Below, piece after piece: positions 36,359 to 45,720 of a DNA stretch of 64,000 bases; position 1 is the stretch's first letter, and each line of letters starts with the position of its first letter. The notes under the pieces are model-generated. The model did no database searches, was not told where the DNA came from, and was given only the letters and a program-made list of their open reading frames with translations. The stretch covers positions 1 through 64,000 of the forward strand of contig CALWSF010000017.1 in assembly GCA_944384125.1 (NCBI GenBank). The letters are read 5' to 3'. Both the position numbers and the translations under genes were made by a program. The stretch comes from an uncultured Lachnospiraceae bacterium (GTDB lineage Bacteria > Bacillota > Clostridia > Lachnospirales > Lachnospiraceae).

Positions 36359-36402
36359 AACGCTAGTTTTTGTAATTATGAAACATGCTTTAGTAAGTAT
36401 TG

Positions 36403-37101
36403 TTACCTGCTGTTTCGTTTGTGGGAGGCACACTGATATTTAATGGAAGGACGCCCGCCTGTCTGATAATCAACGGCTGTGATAAGCTCTCCGGTCTCAA
36501 CCATATAATTAAGGTAACGGCGGATGGTAATGCGTGAAAGATGGACCTGTTCGGCAACCTGCTCACTGGACCAGGCGGAATCACGGTGCTCTTTGAGAAA
36601 ACGGCGGACGAGTTCCAGTGTTGTCTCGTTGAGGCCCTTTGTCAGGTGCGGAGAGGCGGAGGGAAGGCCGCCCGGGGTAAGAAGCCGGTCGATTTCTCCC
36701 TGATCCATGCCGGAACCGACGCGGTTCAGGTTTTCCTGAAGCCTTGCAAAGCGTTCAAGTGCCGAGCGAAAACGTTCGTATTCAAATGGTTTAACAAGGT
36801 AATCCACAACGCCGCGTGACAGGAGCTGACGGACTGTGTCAGTATCGTTGGCGGAGGTAACCATGATGACAGAGGGAGTCAGACCGGATGCATGGAGCCG
36901 ATCAATAAATTCTGCTCCGTTCATCAGCGGTGTATAGTAGTCAAGTATAATAAGATCGGTGCTTTTTGTTTTCAGAAATTCCAGTGCAGGGATGCCGCTT
37001 CTGAAAATCCCGGCCACATGGAAAGAGGGAGTAAGCTCCACGTACTGGCGGTTTATGGCCGCTACCATTGGATCGTCTTCAATAATGATGACCTGATACA
37101 T
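36403..37101 (-). CDS. Response regulator, CitB/DcuR (CitT) family
   Basis: 232 residues. Receiver domain about 1-120 with IIIEDDPMV acidic pocket, phospho-acceptor Asp near 54 (LIILDYYTPLMNG), conserved Thr/Ser and Lys104 (YLVKPFEYERF). The C-terminus (about 160-220) is a helix-turn-helix typical of citrate/malate-type regulators (SRITIRRYLNYMVETGEL). Its start overlaps the kinase stop by one base (TAATG), so translation is coupled. The probable target is gltS immediately downstream. Confidence 0.92.
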   Translation of the reverse strand: MYQVIIIEDDPMVAAINRQYVELTPSFHVAGIFRSGIPALEFLKTKSTDLIILDYYTPLMNGAEFIDRLHASGLTPSVIMVTSANDTDTVRQLLSRGVVDYLVKPFEYERFRSALERFARLQENLNRVGSGMDQGEIDRLLTPGGLPSASPHLTKGLNETTLELVRRFLKEHRDSAWSSEQVAEQVHLSRITIRRYLNYMVETGELITAVDYQTGGRPSIKYQCASHKRNSR

Positions 37102-38765
37102 TATGATATCTCCTTTCTCGTGAAGGTAAGAGTAAAGCAGCTTCCCTCATCCGGTTCTGTATCAATAGTTATATCTCCATGATAATCTCCGGCGATACGC
37201 TGGAGAAGGAACAGGCCGGTTCCCCGGTTTTTTCCTTTGGAGGAAACCCCTTTTTCAAATATATGTTCGAGGAGCTCCGGCCGGATACCTCTGCCGGTGT
37301 CTTCACAGATTATAATATTTACGTCCGGCCGGCAATAGAGGCTGAGGCGTATTTCTTTCGTGTCTTTTTGGCATTCAGCCAGTTCTTCAATGGCATTTTC
37401 CACAAGATTACCGATGATAGTTATATATGTATCGACCGGGAGCAGGAGATCTCTCTCAAAGCAGGAGCTGTCGGGGGCGACAGTCATCTGTATGCCCAGT
37501 TCAGCAGCGTGCATCATTTTGCCGATGACAAGGGCACAGAGACGGGATACACGGATACAGTTCGCAGCTTCACGGACCGACTGGCTGGTTACAAGACTGC
37601 TGTTTGTAATAAAATCAATAGCTTTCTGAATTTCTCCCGTATGAAGATAACCAAGGATAATATGAAGTTTGTTGAGAAATTCGTGATTGAAAGCCCGGAG
37701 GGTATCCAGCATATTATGTGCTCCGGAGAGTTCATCAGAGAGCTGCAGCATTTCTGTTCGATCAGCCAGGATTACAATTATGCCGCGGATAGAATGGCCG
37801 GACTGACCATGAATGGGTACCTCACTGATGAGAAGCGTTCTTCCGTTTATTTCAACAGTTCGGGGCGGACTGCTCTCTCCGGAGGCCAGGATCCGGAGAA
37901 GCTGTGTCTGAGGATAAACATCGGAAAGCGTACAGCCGCTTATAGAATGGTTTTCTGTGGACAGAAACTGTTTCGCGGTGCGGTTTGCAAACAGAATCTG
38001 GCCATTTCGATCCGTGGCGACCAGGCCTTCTGACAGAGAATTCATTACTTCAGCCTGTCTGGTATACAGAGCGGCCAGTTCTTCCGGATTAAAACCGAGA
38101 AGAGAGCGGCGCAGATAGGCAATAAAAGTGTGGGTCAGAGAGATACTTACCATCATCATGATGAGAAAAATAAATGCGTGCAGCAGAAAAATATATTTGT
38201 GGCGGGCTGTGATGGCAGAATTGAAAATAGAGACCATCACAAAACCGATAATTTCATTGCTTTCATTTCTGACGGCATGAAAGGCCCGACGCTGTGTGCC
38301 AAATGTTCCGTAGCCTGTAGTAATATAGGGAGCGCTGCCGCTCAGAATATCCGTCTCGTCTCCGTCTACAAAGGTTTCTCCTGTTTTAAGGCGGTCTGTG
38401 TGATAGAAACGCAGACCGTTTGTATCATAGATGACAACAACATTTATGTCAGGAATATTGGAGGAAAGAGAGTCAAGATCCAGTTTGACATTGGCGTCAG
38501 GATATCCGTTTTCCAGCATTTGTATTACTTCAGGCATGGAGGCAATATACGAAGCTGTGCCGCTGATGATTTTATCTGTGTTTTTGCGCTCCCTTGAAAT
38601 ATCAAAATAAAGAGTAATGCCCAGGGAGCACAGGGTAATCAGTGCACACAGGAGGAGAAAGGTGCGATATAGTGCCTGCTCCAGTGTCTGCTTTTTGTAT
38701 ACTTTTCGTGCCAGAAATTTTTTTATGCGAATTTTTATTTTTCTGAGGAGTTTTCTTTTGGCCAT
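37101..38765 (-). CDS. Sensor histidine kinase, CitA/DcuS family
   Basis: 554 residues. Membrane segment at about 33-55, an extracytoplasmic PAS/Cache-like sensor about 56-185, second membrane segment about 192-215, cytosolic PAS about 232-330, then the Spo0B-like phosphoacceptor region (FNHEFLNKLHIILGYL, His near 370) and an HATPase domain with NLVENAIEEL near 445 and CEDTGRGI. Family members sense di- and tricarboxylates; glutamate or a related carboxylate is plausible here given the linked gltS and TAXI genes. Promoter at 38816-38844. Confidence 0.92.
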   Translation of the reverse strand: MAKRKLLRKIKIRIKKFLARKVYKKQTLEQALYRTFLLLCALITLCSLGITLYFDISRERKNTDKIISGTASYIASMPEVIQMLENGYPDANVKLDLDSLSSNIPDINVVVIYDTNGLRFYHTDRLKTGETFVDGDETDILSGSAPYITTGYGTFGTQRRAFHAVRNESNEIIGFVMVSIFNSAITARHKYIFLLHAFIFLIMMMVSISLTHTFIAYLRRSLLGFNPEELAALYTRQAEVMNSLSEGLVATDRNGQILFANRTAKQFLSTENHSISGCTLSDVYPQTQLLRILASGESSPPRTVEINGRTLLISEVPIHGQSGHSIRGIIVILADRTEMLQLSDELSGAHNMLDTLRAFNHEFLNKLHIILGYLHTGEIQKAIDFITNSSLVTSQSVREAANCIRVSRLCALVIGKMMHAAELGIQMTVAPDSSCFERDLLLPVDTYITIIGNLVENAIEELAECQKDTKEIRLSLYCRPDVNIIICEDTGRGIRPELLEHIFEKGVSSKGKNRGTGLFLLQRIAGDYHGDITIDTEPDEGSCFTLTFTRKEIS

Positions 38766-38815
38766 TGGTGTTTCCTCCCGGGGAGCCTCCTGCTTTGTCT
38801 GTCATATTTTGTTGT

Positions 38816-38844
38816 ATTGTAGCATGCTCTGCCATAGCTGACAA
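38816..38844 (-). promoter_or_regulatory. Promoter of the sensor kinase/regulator operon
   Basis: On the - strand TTGTCA (38839-38844), 17-base spacer, TACAAT (38816-38821), about 50 bases before the kinase start. Confidence 0.75.
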
Positions 38845-38878
38845 GCAAAATGGGGTTTCTTAAAAAGAGGGAGATTAT

Positions 38879-39028
38879 ATGCCATCAAAGAAAAAGACGA
38901 AAACAGTTACTTCCGGTGAATTTCTGGAAATCGCGAAGCAGCGAACCGGTCAGTTCGCAAAGCAGGTGTTTGAAAATATGGAATGGGACAGATTGCAGCT
39001 GGATTCTCATATAAGGCTGCCCGGATAG
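38879..39028 (+). CDS. Small basic protein, 49 residues, unknown
   Basis: ATG at 38879 with GAGGGAG five bases upstream, divergent from the kinase gene. The N-terminus is MPSKKKTKTVTSGEF and the protein ends RLPG. No family recognised. A second frame (38983-39168) overlaps its end and continues with a basic, helix-prone sequence, so this could be a frameshifted longer gene. The following 370 bases to the ABC operon promoter hold no other recognised gene. Confidence 0.4.
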   Translation: MPSKKKTKTVTSGEFLEIAKQRTGQFAKQVFENMEWDRLQLDSHIRLPG

Positions 39029-39388
39029 TTCTGGAAAGAAAACACATGCCTGTTCGCAAAAAAGTACAGAAATCGGGGAACCACATAATCAAGCAAAAAA
39101 ATCCTCGGGAAAAGAACTGGGCTCTAAAAAATGAATGTGCCGCCGGCCGTAGCCGGAGGAAAGTTTAAAAGATATTGATATTATATGTAAAATCCTGTTT
39201 TTTACGGAAGCGTTCTTGCTTGAGAGGCATAGGCAATGCGCTGGGGCAAAAGTAAGTTGACAAAGAGAGATTGGGAGCATTAAGATGCTGTTCTGCATCA
39301 GAGAGATATATCAGTTTCAGGGATAATAGTAACATACAGGATGAAATTTTTGTGACATAAAAATAAAATGTATAATATTTTTTTTTGA

Positions 39389-39433
39389 CTAAAATATATA
39401 TTGACTTTTTTCATGAAAAAAGGTATAAAGGGA
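39389..39433 (+). promoter_or_regulatory. Promoter/operator element B of the ABC transporter operon
   Basis: TTGACT (39401-39406), 17-base spacer, TATAAA (39424-39429). The spacer region contains the perfect palindrome TTTTTTCATGAAAAAA (39405-39420). A second TTGACT lies 16 bases upstream (39385-39390). Nearly identical to 32284-32330. Confidence 0.77.
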
Positions 39434-39531
39434 CTGGATTTATTTTTTTTTCGTGAATTTAAAATGGAAGAGAGACCGGAGTCAGAGTCGGAAAGATAAT
39501 GTACTTCATATATAGACAAAATATATTGAAA

Positions 39532-39546
39532 TTATCAATATGATAA
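39532..39546. promoter_or_regulatory. Palindrome in the ABC operon leader
   Basis: TTATCA-ATA-TGATAA is a perfect inverted repeat located between the promoter and the binding-protein gene; a possible second operator. Confidence 0.4.
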
Positions 39547-39601
39547 AGTTGTTTTGGGGTAAATGTGGTAGCAAAAAAATATAATAAACCAGGAGGTAAA
39601 A

Positions 39602-40723
39602 ATGAGAAAGTCAGTTGTTGCTTTAATGTTGGTGTTGACCATGTCAGTCACAGCCACAGCCTGCGGAGGTCAGCAGACAGAACAGGAAACTGTGGAGGGA
39701 ACTGTACAGGAGACTGCAAAAGAAGTGTCAGAAGAAACGGAATCGACTACACGTACCTATGTTGATATGGATGGTACGGAAGTTCAGCTTCCGGAAAAAA
39801 TCAACACTGTTGTGGATGTGTGGGCTGCGAATAATCAGGTTTTGGTTCTGCTGGGAGTTTCAGATCGTTTAGTTGGTACGATTTCAACTGCGAAAGATGT
39901 TGAATTTATGCAAAAGCTGAATCCTGGGATAACGGAGCTTCCTTCCCTGATTGAAGGAGAAGAAATCAATGCGGAGGAAATGCTGAAAGTTAATCCTGAT
40001 GTTATTATCGTAAATGACAGAGGAGTGGAAGCTGCGCGTTCAACCGGGATTCCCACAGTAAACCTCCATTTTTCAGATTTTGAGAGTCTGAAAGAGATGG
40101 TTCTTAAGACTGCGGAAGTATTTGGGGAAGATGCCGTAATGGACAAGGCGAAAGCCTTTAATGACTATTTTGACAGTAATCGTAAAATGATTGCGGATAT
40201 TGCTGCAAAAATACCTGATGAAGAGGTAAAAAAAGTTTATTATGCGCGAAATGACAGCGGTTCAATGTTAAAAACAGACGGTGCCAATACGATGGCAAGC
40301 GAGTGGATGGAGACCATTGGATGTGAAAATATTGCTTCTTCCATAGATGGATTTAATCAGGAAATAAGTTTTGAGCAGATTTTGAAAGAAAATCCGGACG
40401 TAATTATACTTATGGATGTTGATGGAGCAGCTGAGATTCGTGATGAAATTCTTAGTGATCCGAATTGGCAGAGTGTTACGGCTGTGCAAAATGGTGAAAT
40501 TTATTTGAATCCTTCAGGTGTATTTTATTGGGATCGATACAGTACTGAGGAGGCAATGCAGATCCTGTGGGCGGCGGTTACAGTTTATCCGGAGTATTTT
40601 AAGGATATTGATATCGTGGAAGAAACAAAGAATTTCTATGACACATTTTTCGGATACCAGCTTTCTGACGAAGAGGTAAATCAGATTCTCAATACAGAAG
40701 AAAATACTAATATAGTACAGTAA
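39602..40723 (+). CDS. ABC transporter substrate-binding lipoprotein (iron-chelate/cobalamin type)
   Basis: 373 residues; ATG after AGGAGG. Signal peptide with a cysteine near residue 21 (TATACGG) and an acidic Glu/Thr linker. The mature protein has the class III periplasmic-binding fold of FepB/BtuF: an opening VDMDGTEVQLPEKI strand, NPDVIIV near residue 137, and the closing GVFYWDRYSTEEAMQ helix near 305. The ligand is a metal chelate or corrinoid-like compound; the sequence does not say which. First gene of a four-gene operon. Confidence 0.9.
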   Translation: MRKSVVALMLVLTMSVTATACGGQQTEQETVEGTVQETAKEVSEETESTTRTYVDMDGTEVQLPEKINTVVDVWAANNQVLVLLGVSDRLVGTISTAKDVEFMQKLNPGITELPSLIEGEEINAEEMLKVNPDVIIVNDRGVEAARSTGIPTVNLHFSDFESLKEMVLKTAEVFGEDAVMDKAKAFNDYFDSNRKMIADIAAKIPDEEVKKVYYARNDSGSMLKTDGANTMASEWMETIGCENIASSIDGFNQEISFEQILKENPDVIILMDVDGAAEIRDEILSDPNWQSVTAVQNGEIYLNPSGVFYWDRYSTEEAMQILWAAVTVYPEYFKDIDIVEETKNFYDTFFGYQLSDEEVNQILNTEENTNIVQ

Positions 40724-40745
40724 TATACAGACAAGAGGTAAAAAA

Positions 40746-41759
40746 GTGCCGCGCAATTCAAAAAAGACCAGAGTGATATGGATATGTTTTTTCATTTATA
40801 TCATAGTATTTTTTATATCTATCGGAATAGGCCGGTATTACGTTTCCATAGAGGATATTTTCAAAATTCTTGTTTCCTCTGTTTTGCCCATTAATCAGAC
40901 GTGGGATCCTGCGATGGAACGAGTGGTCCTGTACATACGTCCCTCGCGCCTGTTTGTGGGTTCTCTGGTTGGAGCTTCGCTTGGTCTTGCGGGAGCTACT
41001 TTTCAGGGACTTTTTAAAAACCCGCTTGTATCTCCGGATATTCTGGGTGTATCTTCCGGAGCTGGTTTCGGCGCTGCGGCTGCGATATTACTGGGAGCAG
41101 GAGCTGTAGGAATACAGCTCTCTGCCCTGCTGTTTGGCTTGCTTGCGGTTGCGGCTGTTTATTTAATATACAAAGCGTTTAGAAGCCCTAATATTTTAAT
41201 GTTAGCTTTAGCGGGCATAATTGTAAATGGTTTCTTTTCTTCTGCCCTGTCGCTGACGAAATATATGGCTGATCCTAATGATACATTGCCGGCTATAACT
41301 TTCTGGCTTATGGGAAGTCTGGCAGCAGCGGACTATGATGATCTTATGTTTATGATAATTCCGATTCTGGCTGGCTCTTTTGGAATAATCTTTCTGCGGT
41401 GGAAGATAAATGTTCTGTCTCTTGGCGATTCTGAGGCAAAGGCGCTTGGTGTGAATGTTAACAGACTGCGGTTTCTGCTTGTTTTGTTTGCGACTGTTAT
41501 AACAGCTGTGTCGGTGTGTGTGAGCGGAACAATTGGCTGGATAGGTCTTGTAGTTCCCCATCTTGCGAGAGCGTGTACGGGGGACAATCACAGTCGTCTG
41601 CTTCCTTTTTCCTGTATTTTAGGTGCGTTGCTGCTGATAATTCTGGATGACATATCCCGGAGCCTGACCGGAGCGGAAATTCCGCTGGGTATTTTGACTG
41701 GTATTGTTGGAACGCCTGTGTTTGCACTGCTTCTTATAAGGCAGAAGAGGATATTATGA
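40746..41759 (+). CDS. ABC transporter permease, FecCD family
   Basis: 337 residues with about nine or ten membrane segments; GTG start after AAGAGG. Family motifs: RPSRLFVGSLVGASLGLAGA near residue 58, FQGLFKNPLVSPDILGVSSGAGFGAA near 83-107 (including the NPLxxPDxLG block), and IGWIGLVVPHLAR near 260, the ATPase-contact region. It forms the membrane channel for the upstream lipoprotein. Its stop overlaps the ATPase start by four bases. Confidence 0.93.
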   Translation: MPRNSKKTRVIWICFFIYIIVFFISIGIGRYYVSIEDIFKILVSSVLPINQTWDPAMERVVLYIRPSRLFVGSLVGASLGLAGATFQGLFKNPLVSPDILGVSSGAGFGAAAAILLGAGAVGIQLSALLFGLLAVAAVYLIYKAFRSPNILMLALAGIIVNGFFSSALSLTKYMADPNDTLPAITFWLMGSLAAADYDDLMFMIIPILAGSFGIIFLRWKINVLSLGDSEAKALGVNVNRLRFLLVLFATVITAVSVCVSGTIGWIGLVVPHLARACTGDNHSRLLPFSCILGALLLIILDDISRSLTGAEIPLGILTGIVGTPVFALLLIRQKRIL

Positions 41760-42535
41760 TAACATATACAGCTGATAATATTTCATTTGCATATCCAAAA
41801 GGGAAATTAGTCCTTAAAGATATTAATATGTCAGTATCAAAGGGCACAGTTTTCACGATACTGGGAACAAATGGCACCGGAAAAAGTACACTGCTTAACT
41901 GTATAGCGGGACAGCTGACTCCTTTATCGGGGAATGTATCGATAGGCGGGAAATCTGTTAAGGATATGACTGTAACGGAGTTTTCGCGTCATGTGGCATA
42001 TGTTGGCCAGATGCATTATCCTGTATTTGCGTATACAGTGCGTGAAGTTGTTGTAATGGGGCGGACTCCTTATCTTGGAATGACCGGTTCTCCCAGGAAA
42101 TCTGATTATGAAATAGCGGATGACATGATGGATCTGCTCAAGATTTCCCAGCTTGCCGAAAAATCATACTTAGAGATAAGCGGCGGGGAGCGCCAGCTTG
42201 TTATGCTGGCTCAGGCTTTGGCTCAGACTCCGGATTTCCTTGTGCTGGACGAGCCGACAAGCCATTTGGATTTTGGAAATCAGATTCGTCTTCTGGATAT
42301 AATTCAGAATGTAGCCTCAGAAGGGTATGGCGTAATACTGACATCACATTTTCCTGATCATTCACTGATGTTTGATCACACGGTAGGAATACTGCATAAT
42401 GGAAGTTTTATTAGTGTGGGACCTGCAAAAGAAGTAATAACAGAGCAGAACATGCAGGATATATATAAAATTCAGGTCAGTGTCAGTTATAATGATATAT
42501 TGATGCGAAAAACTTGTCTGCCAAAAGGAAAATAA
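41756..42535 (+). CDS. ABC transporter ATP-binding protein (FepC/BtuD type)
   Basis: 259 residues; ATGA overlap with the permease. Walker A GTNGTGKST near residue 38, Q-loop in VGQMHYPV, signature LEISGGERQL near 139, Walker B FLVLDEPTSHLD near 161 and a switch His (TSHFPDH) are all intact, so the transporter should be functional. Confidence 0.94.
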   Translation: MITYTADNISFAYPKGKLVLKDINMSVSKGTVFTILGTNGTGKSTLLNCIAGQLTPLSGNVSIGGKSVKDMTVTEFSRHVAYVGQMHYPVFAYTVREVVVMGRTPYLGMTGSPRKSDYEIADDMMDLLKISQLAEKSYLEISGGERQLVMLAQALAQTPDFLVLDEPTSHLDFGNQIRLLDIIQNVASEGYGVILTSHFPDHSLMFDHTVGILHNGSFISVGPAKEVITEQNMQDIYKIQVSVSYNDILMRKTCLPKGK

Positions 42536-42538
42536 ATA

Positions 42539-43090
42539 ATGTCTGCGTTTATTGTCAGTGTGGGAGGCCCTTCATCCTCCGGGAAAACAACATTCTGCTA
42601 CAATTTATCAAAGAAATTTGCGGAGTTCAAAGTCAAAGTGATTTCGCTTGACAATTACCGTACAGAAAATATCGGGAAAGCAGTCTCTCCTACATCCGGA
42701 GTTGAATATACAGATTGGAGCAATCCTGAATATATTGATATAGATAAGGTAATGGCGTGTATCCGGGATGAAAGTGAAAAGGCGGATCTGATATTTGTTG
42801 AGGGGCTGTGCTCCCTGTATTTTCATGATATACGTGAAGTGTCGAATCTCCGAATATATTTGGATGCATCAGCAGAAAGTCGTATTTTCCGGCGGATAAT
42901 GAGAAACACTCGCAGGGATGGGAGCAGCGTGAAGTCAGTCGGCGAGTATCATCTGGACTCAGCCCGGTTTTCTGAGAAAAAATATGTGGAAAATACAAAA
43001 GTGTTTTCTGATCTTGTTCTTGATGGGGAATTTATAACAGATAGAGGTATGAGTGTCATTTATTTATATATACATAATGCAATTATGTGA
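42539..43090 (+). CDS. Uridine kinase-like P-loop kinase in the ABC operon
   Basis: 183 residues starting three bases after the ATPase. P-loop GGPSSSGKT at residues 9-17, a DNYR acceptor-binding motif near 39 as in uridine kinase/phosphoribulokinase proteins, the acidic VEGL strand near 86, and an arginine-rich lid (RRIMRNTRRDG) near 118-128. Family members phosphorylate nucleosides or similar hydroxyl compounds. Linkage to a chelate-type importer suggests it phosphorylates the imported molecule or a breakdown product. No known metal or B12 enzyme was recognised here, so the substrate is open. Confidence 0.8.
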   Translation: MSAFIVSVGGPSSSGKTTFCYNLSKKFAEFKVKVISLDNYRTENIGKAVSPTSGVEYTDWSNPEYIDIDKVMACIRDESEKADLIFVEGLCSLYFHDIREVSNLRIYLDASAESRIFRRIMRNTRRDGSSVKSVGEYHLDSARFSEKKYVENTKVFSDLVLDGEFITDRGMSVIYLYIHNAIM

Positions 43091-43205
43091 TTTCTGAATC
43101 AACAGGAAAGAATGCAGGAAGAGCATGAGAAAACTCCGGGGACGGAAAGCATGAATAGTATTTTTGTTTTCCGTGAAATAATATTTGTAAATTTAAAAAA
43201 AACCC

Positions 43206-43234
43206 TTGCTATTTTGGAGGGAATTGGTTACAAT
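43206..43234 (+). promoter_or_regulatory. Promoter of gap
   Basis: TTGCTA (43206-43211), 17-base spacer, TACAAT (43229-43234). Confidence 0.7.
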
Positions 43235-43299
43235 ACAGGGTAGGTTGATTAATATTTAACAATCATGCACTTTAGAAAATTTCTAGGAGGAATGAAATC

Positions 43300-44313
43300 A
43301 TGGCAGTAAAAGTTGCAATTAATGGTTTTGGCCGTATTGGCCGTCTGGCTTTCAGACAGATGTTCGGTGCCGAGGGCTATGAGGTAGTAGCAATCAACGA
43401 TCTGACAAATCCGGCGATGCTGGCTCATCTTTTAAAGTATGACTCTGCTCAGGGAAGATATGAGGGACATACGGTTGAGGCAGGAGAGGACTTCATCGTT
43501 GTAGACGGCAAGAAGATCACAATCTATGCAAAGGCTAACGCTGCTGAGCTTCCGTGGGGAGAGATTGGTGTAGATGTAGTACTGGAGTGCACAGGCTTCT
43601 ATACATCCAAGGCTAAGGCACAGGCTCATATTGATGCCGGTGCCAAGAAGGTTGTTATCTCTGCTCCGGCAGGCAATGATCTTCCGACTATCGTATACAA
43701 TGTAAACCATGAGACACTGAAGCCGGAGGACAAGATTATCTCTGCTGCTTCCTGTACAACAAACTGCCTGGCTCCTATGGCAAAGGCTCTTAATGACTAT
43801 GCTCCGATTCAGTCCGGTATCATGTCCACGATTCATGCATACACAGGCGATCAGATGATTCTTGACGGACCGCACAGAAAAGGCGATCTGAGAAGAGCAA
43901 GAGCCGGCGCTGTAAATATTGTTCCCAACTCCACAGGCGCTGCAAAGGCAATTGGCCTTGTTATTCCGGAACTGAACGGCAAGCTTATCGGCTCCGCACA
44001 GCGTGTTCCGGTACCGACCGGCTCCACTACCATTCTTACGGCTGTTGTTAAGAAGGCAGACGTGACAAAAGAGGGTATCAATGCCGCTATGAAGGCTGCT
44101 GCAACAGAGTCCTTCGGATACAATGAGGATGAGATTGTTTCCTCCGATATCGTTGGAATCCGTTATGGTTCCCTGTTCGATGCAACTCAGACCATGGTTT
44201 CTCCGATTGGAGATGACTTATATCAGGTTCAGGTTGTTTCCTGGTATGACAATGAGAATTCCTACACAAGCCAGATGGTTCGCACCATCAAATACTTCGC
44301 TGAGCTTGCATAA
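43300..44313 (+). CDS. gap: Glyceraldehyde-3-phosphate dehydrogenase, type I
   Basis: 337 residues; AGGAGG before the ATG. NAD-binding [10 protein letters not shown] at the N-terminus and the catalytic [10 protein letters not shown] with the nucleophilic Cys near residue 152. Oxidises glyceraldehyde 3-phosphate to 1,3-bisphosphoglycerate. First of the gap-pgk-tpiA cluster; a hairpin in the gap-pgk spacer may lower expression of the distal genes. Confidence 0.97.
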   Translation: MAVKVAINGFGRIGRLAFRQMFGAEGYEVVAINDLTNPAMLAHLLKYDSAQGRYEGHTVEAGEDFIVVDGKKITIYAKANAAELPWGEIGVDVVLECTGFYTSKAKAQAHIDAGAKKVVISAPAGNDLPTIVYNVNHETLKPEDKIISAASCTTNCLAPMAKALNDYAPIQSGIMSTIHAYTGDQMILDGPHRKGDLRRARAGAVNIVPNSTGAAKAIGLVIPELNGKLIGSAQRVPVPTGSTTILTAVVKKADVTKEGINAAMKAAATESFGYNEDEIVSSDIVGIRYGSLFDATQTMVSPIGDDLYQVQVVSWYDNENSYTSQMVRTIKYFAELA

Positions 44314-44366
44314 AAAGTCCGGCACAGAGTAAGGCTTTTAAAGATTTCAGTTTAAGGATTCAGGAT

Positions 44367-44403
44367 GGGTCCGGTCCACAGGACCGGGCCCGTTTTTCGT
44401 TTT
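44367..44403 (+). terminator. Hairpin with T-run between gap and pgk
   Basis: GC-rich stem GGGTCCGGTC / GACCGGGCCC followed by GTTTTTCGTTTT; a partial terminator within the glycolytic operon. Confidence 0.75.
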
Positions 44404-44436
44404 ATTGATAACATTTCATTTGAGAGGAGAGATCAT

Positions 44437-45642
44437 ATGCTGAATAAGAAATCAGTTGATGATATCAATGTAAAGGGCAAACGCGTTCTGGTGCGCTGCG
44501 ATTTCAATGTGCCCCTTAAAGAAGGAAAAATCACGGATGAGAACCGTCTTGTCGCAGCTCTTCCGACCATTAAAAAATTAATTGCTGACGGAGGAAAAGT
44601 TATTCTCTGTTCCCATCTGGGCAAGCCGAAGGGAGAGCCGAAGCCAGAGCTTTCTCTTGCTCCCGTTGCAGTTCGTCTTTCCGAGCTTCTCGGTCAGCCT
44701 GTGACCTTTGCGGCTGATCCCGAGGTGGTAGGCCCCAATGCGAAGGCAGCTGTGGCAGCCATGAAAGACGGAGATGTAGTTCTTCTTGAAAATACCCGTT
44801 ACAGAGCAGAGGAGACAAAGAACGGAGAAGCGTTCAGCAGGGAACTGGCATCTCTCTGTGATGTATATGTGAACGATGCATTCGGAACGGCTCATCGCGC
44901 TCACTGCTCTAATGTAGGAGTAACCCAGTATGTGGATACAGCTGTTGTGGGTTATCTGATGCAGAAGGAAATTGATTTCCTGGGCAATGCAGTAGATAAT
45001 CCGGTTCGTCCGTTTGTGGCCATTCTGGGCGGCGCCAAGGTAGCTGACAAACTGAATGTTATTTCCAATCTTCTTGAAAAATGCGATACACTCATCATCG
45101 GCGGCGGCATGGCTTTCACATTCCTGAAGGCACAGGGAAAAGAGATTGGAAAATCTCTTGTTGATGATACAAAGCTTGATTACTGCAGAGAGATGGTTGA
45201 AAAGGCGGAAAAGCTGGGTAAGAAGCTGCTTCTTCCGGTTGATGCTGCAGTGGCCGGAGCGTTTCCGGATCCTATTGACGCGCCGATTGAAGTGCAGAAT
45301 GTTTCTGTAGATGCGATTCCGGCGGATACAATGGGCCTTGATATCGGAACGGAGACAGCAAAGATTTATGCTGATGCTGTGAAATCTGCAAAGACAGTTG
45401 TGTGGAACGGACCCATGGGCGTGTTTGAAAACCCGACTCTGGCACAGGGAACCATCGCTGTGGCAAAGGCTCTTGCGGAGACAGAGGCAACCACGATCAT
45501 TGGCGGCGGCGATTCTGCGGCAGCCGTAAACCAGCTTGGCTTTGGCGACAAGATGACCCATATTTCCACAGGCGGCGGTGCTTCTCTGGAATTCCTGGAG
45601 GGCAAGGAGCTTCCGGGAGTGGCAGCTGCAAACGACAGATAA
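44437..45642 (+). CDS. pgk: Phosphoglycerate kinase
   Basis: 401 residues from ATG 44437 after GAGAGGAGAG; the frame extends upstream across the terminator, which is not coding. Signatures [12 protein letters not shown] near residue 17, the nucleotide-binding [11 protein letters not shown] near 202, and the C-terminal GGGDSAAAV loop near 357. Transfers phosphate from 1,3-bisphosphoglycerate to ADP. Confidence 0.97.
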   Translation: MLNKKSVDDINVKGKRVLVRCDFNVPLKEGKITDENRLVAALPTIKKLIADGGKVILCSHLGKPKGEPKPELSLAPVAVRLSELLGQPVTFAADPEVVGPNAKAAVAAMKDGDVVLLENTRYRAEETKNGEAFSRELASLCDVYVNDAFGTAHRAHCSNVGVTQYVDTAVVGYLMQKEIDFLGNAVDNPVRPFVAILGGAKVADKLNVISNLLEKCDTLIIGGGMAFTFLKAQGKEIGKSLVDDTKLDYCREMVEKAEKLGKKLLLPVDAAVAGAFPDPIDAPIEVQNVSVDAIPADTMGLDIGTETAKIYADAVKSAKTVVWNGPMGVFENPTLAQGTIAVAKALAETEATTIIGGGDSAAAVNQLGFGDKMTHISTGGGASLEFLEGKELPGVAAANDR

Positions 45643-45720
45643 TCATTTGAAAATAAAAACTGCGGGCCGCTCTTGGAAGGCGGCCTGCGTGATGATAAAT
45701 GCGAGAGGATGGAATTCATT

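Noticed and set aside
39405-39420. CodY box at the shared promoter palindrome
   Set aside because: CodY sites have one base between the C and G of TTTTC-W-GAAAA; here two bases separate them and the outer positions do not fit.
44578-45561. 327-codon - strand open frame opposite pgk
   Set aside because: Antisense shadow of phosphoglycerate kinase, created by codon bias; composition is unlike a real protein.
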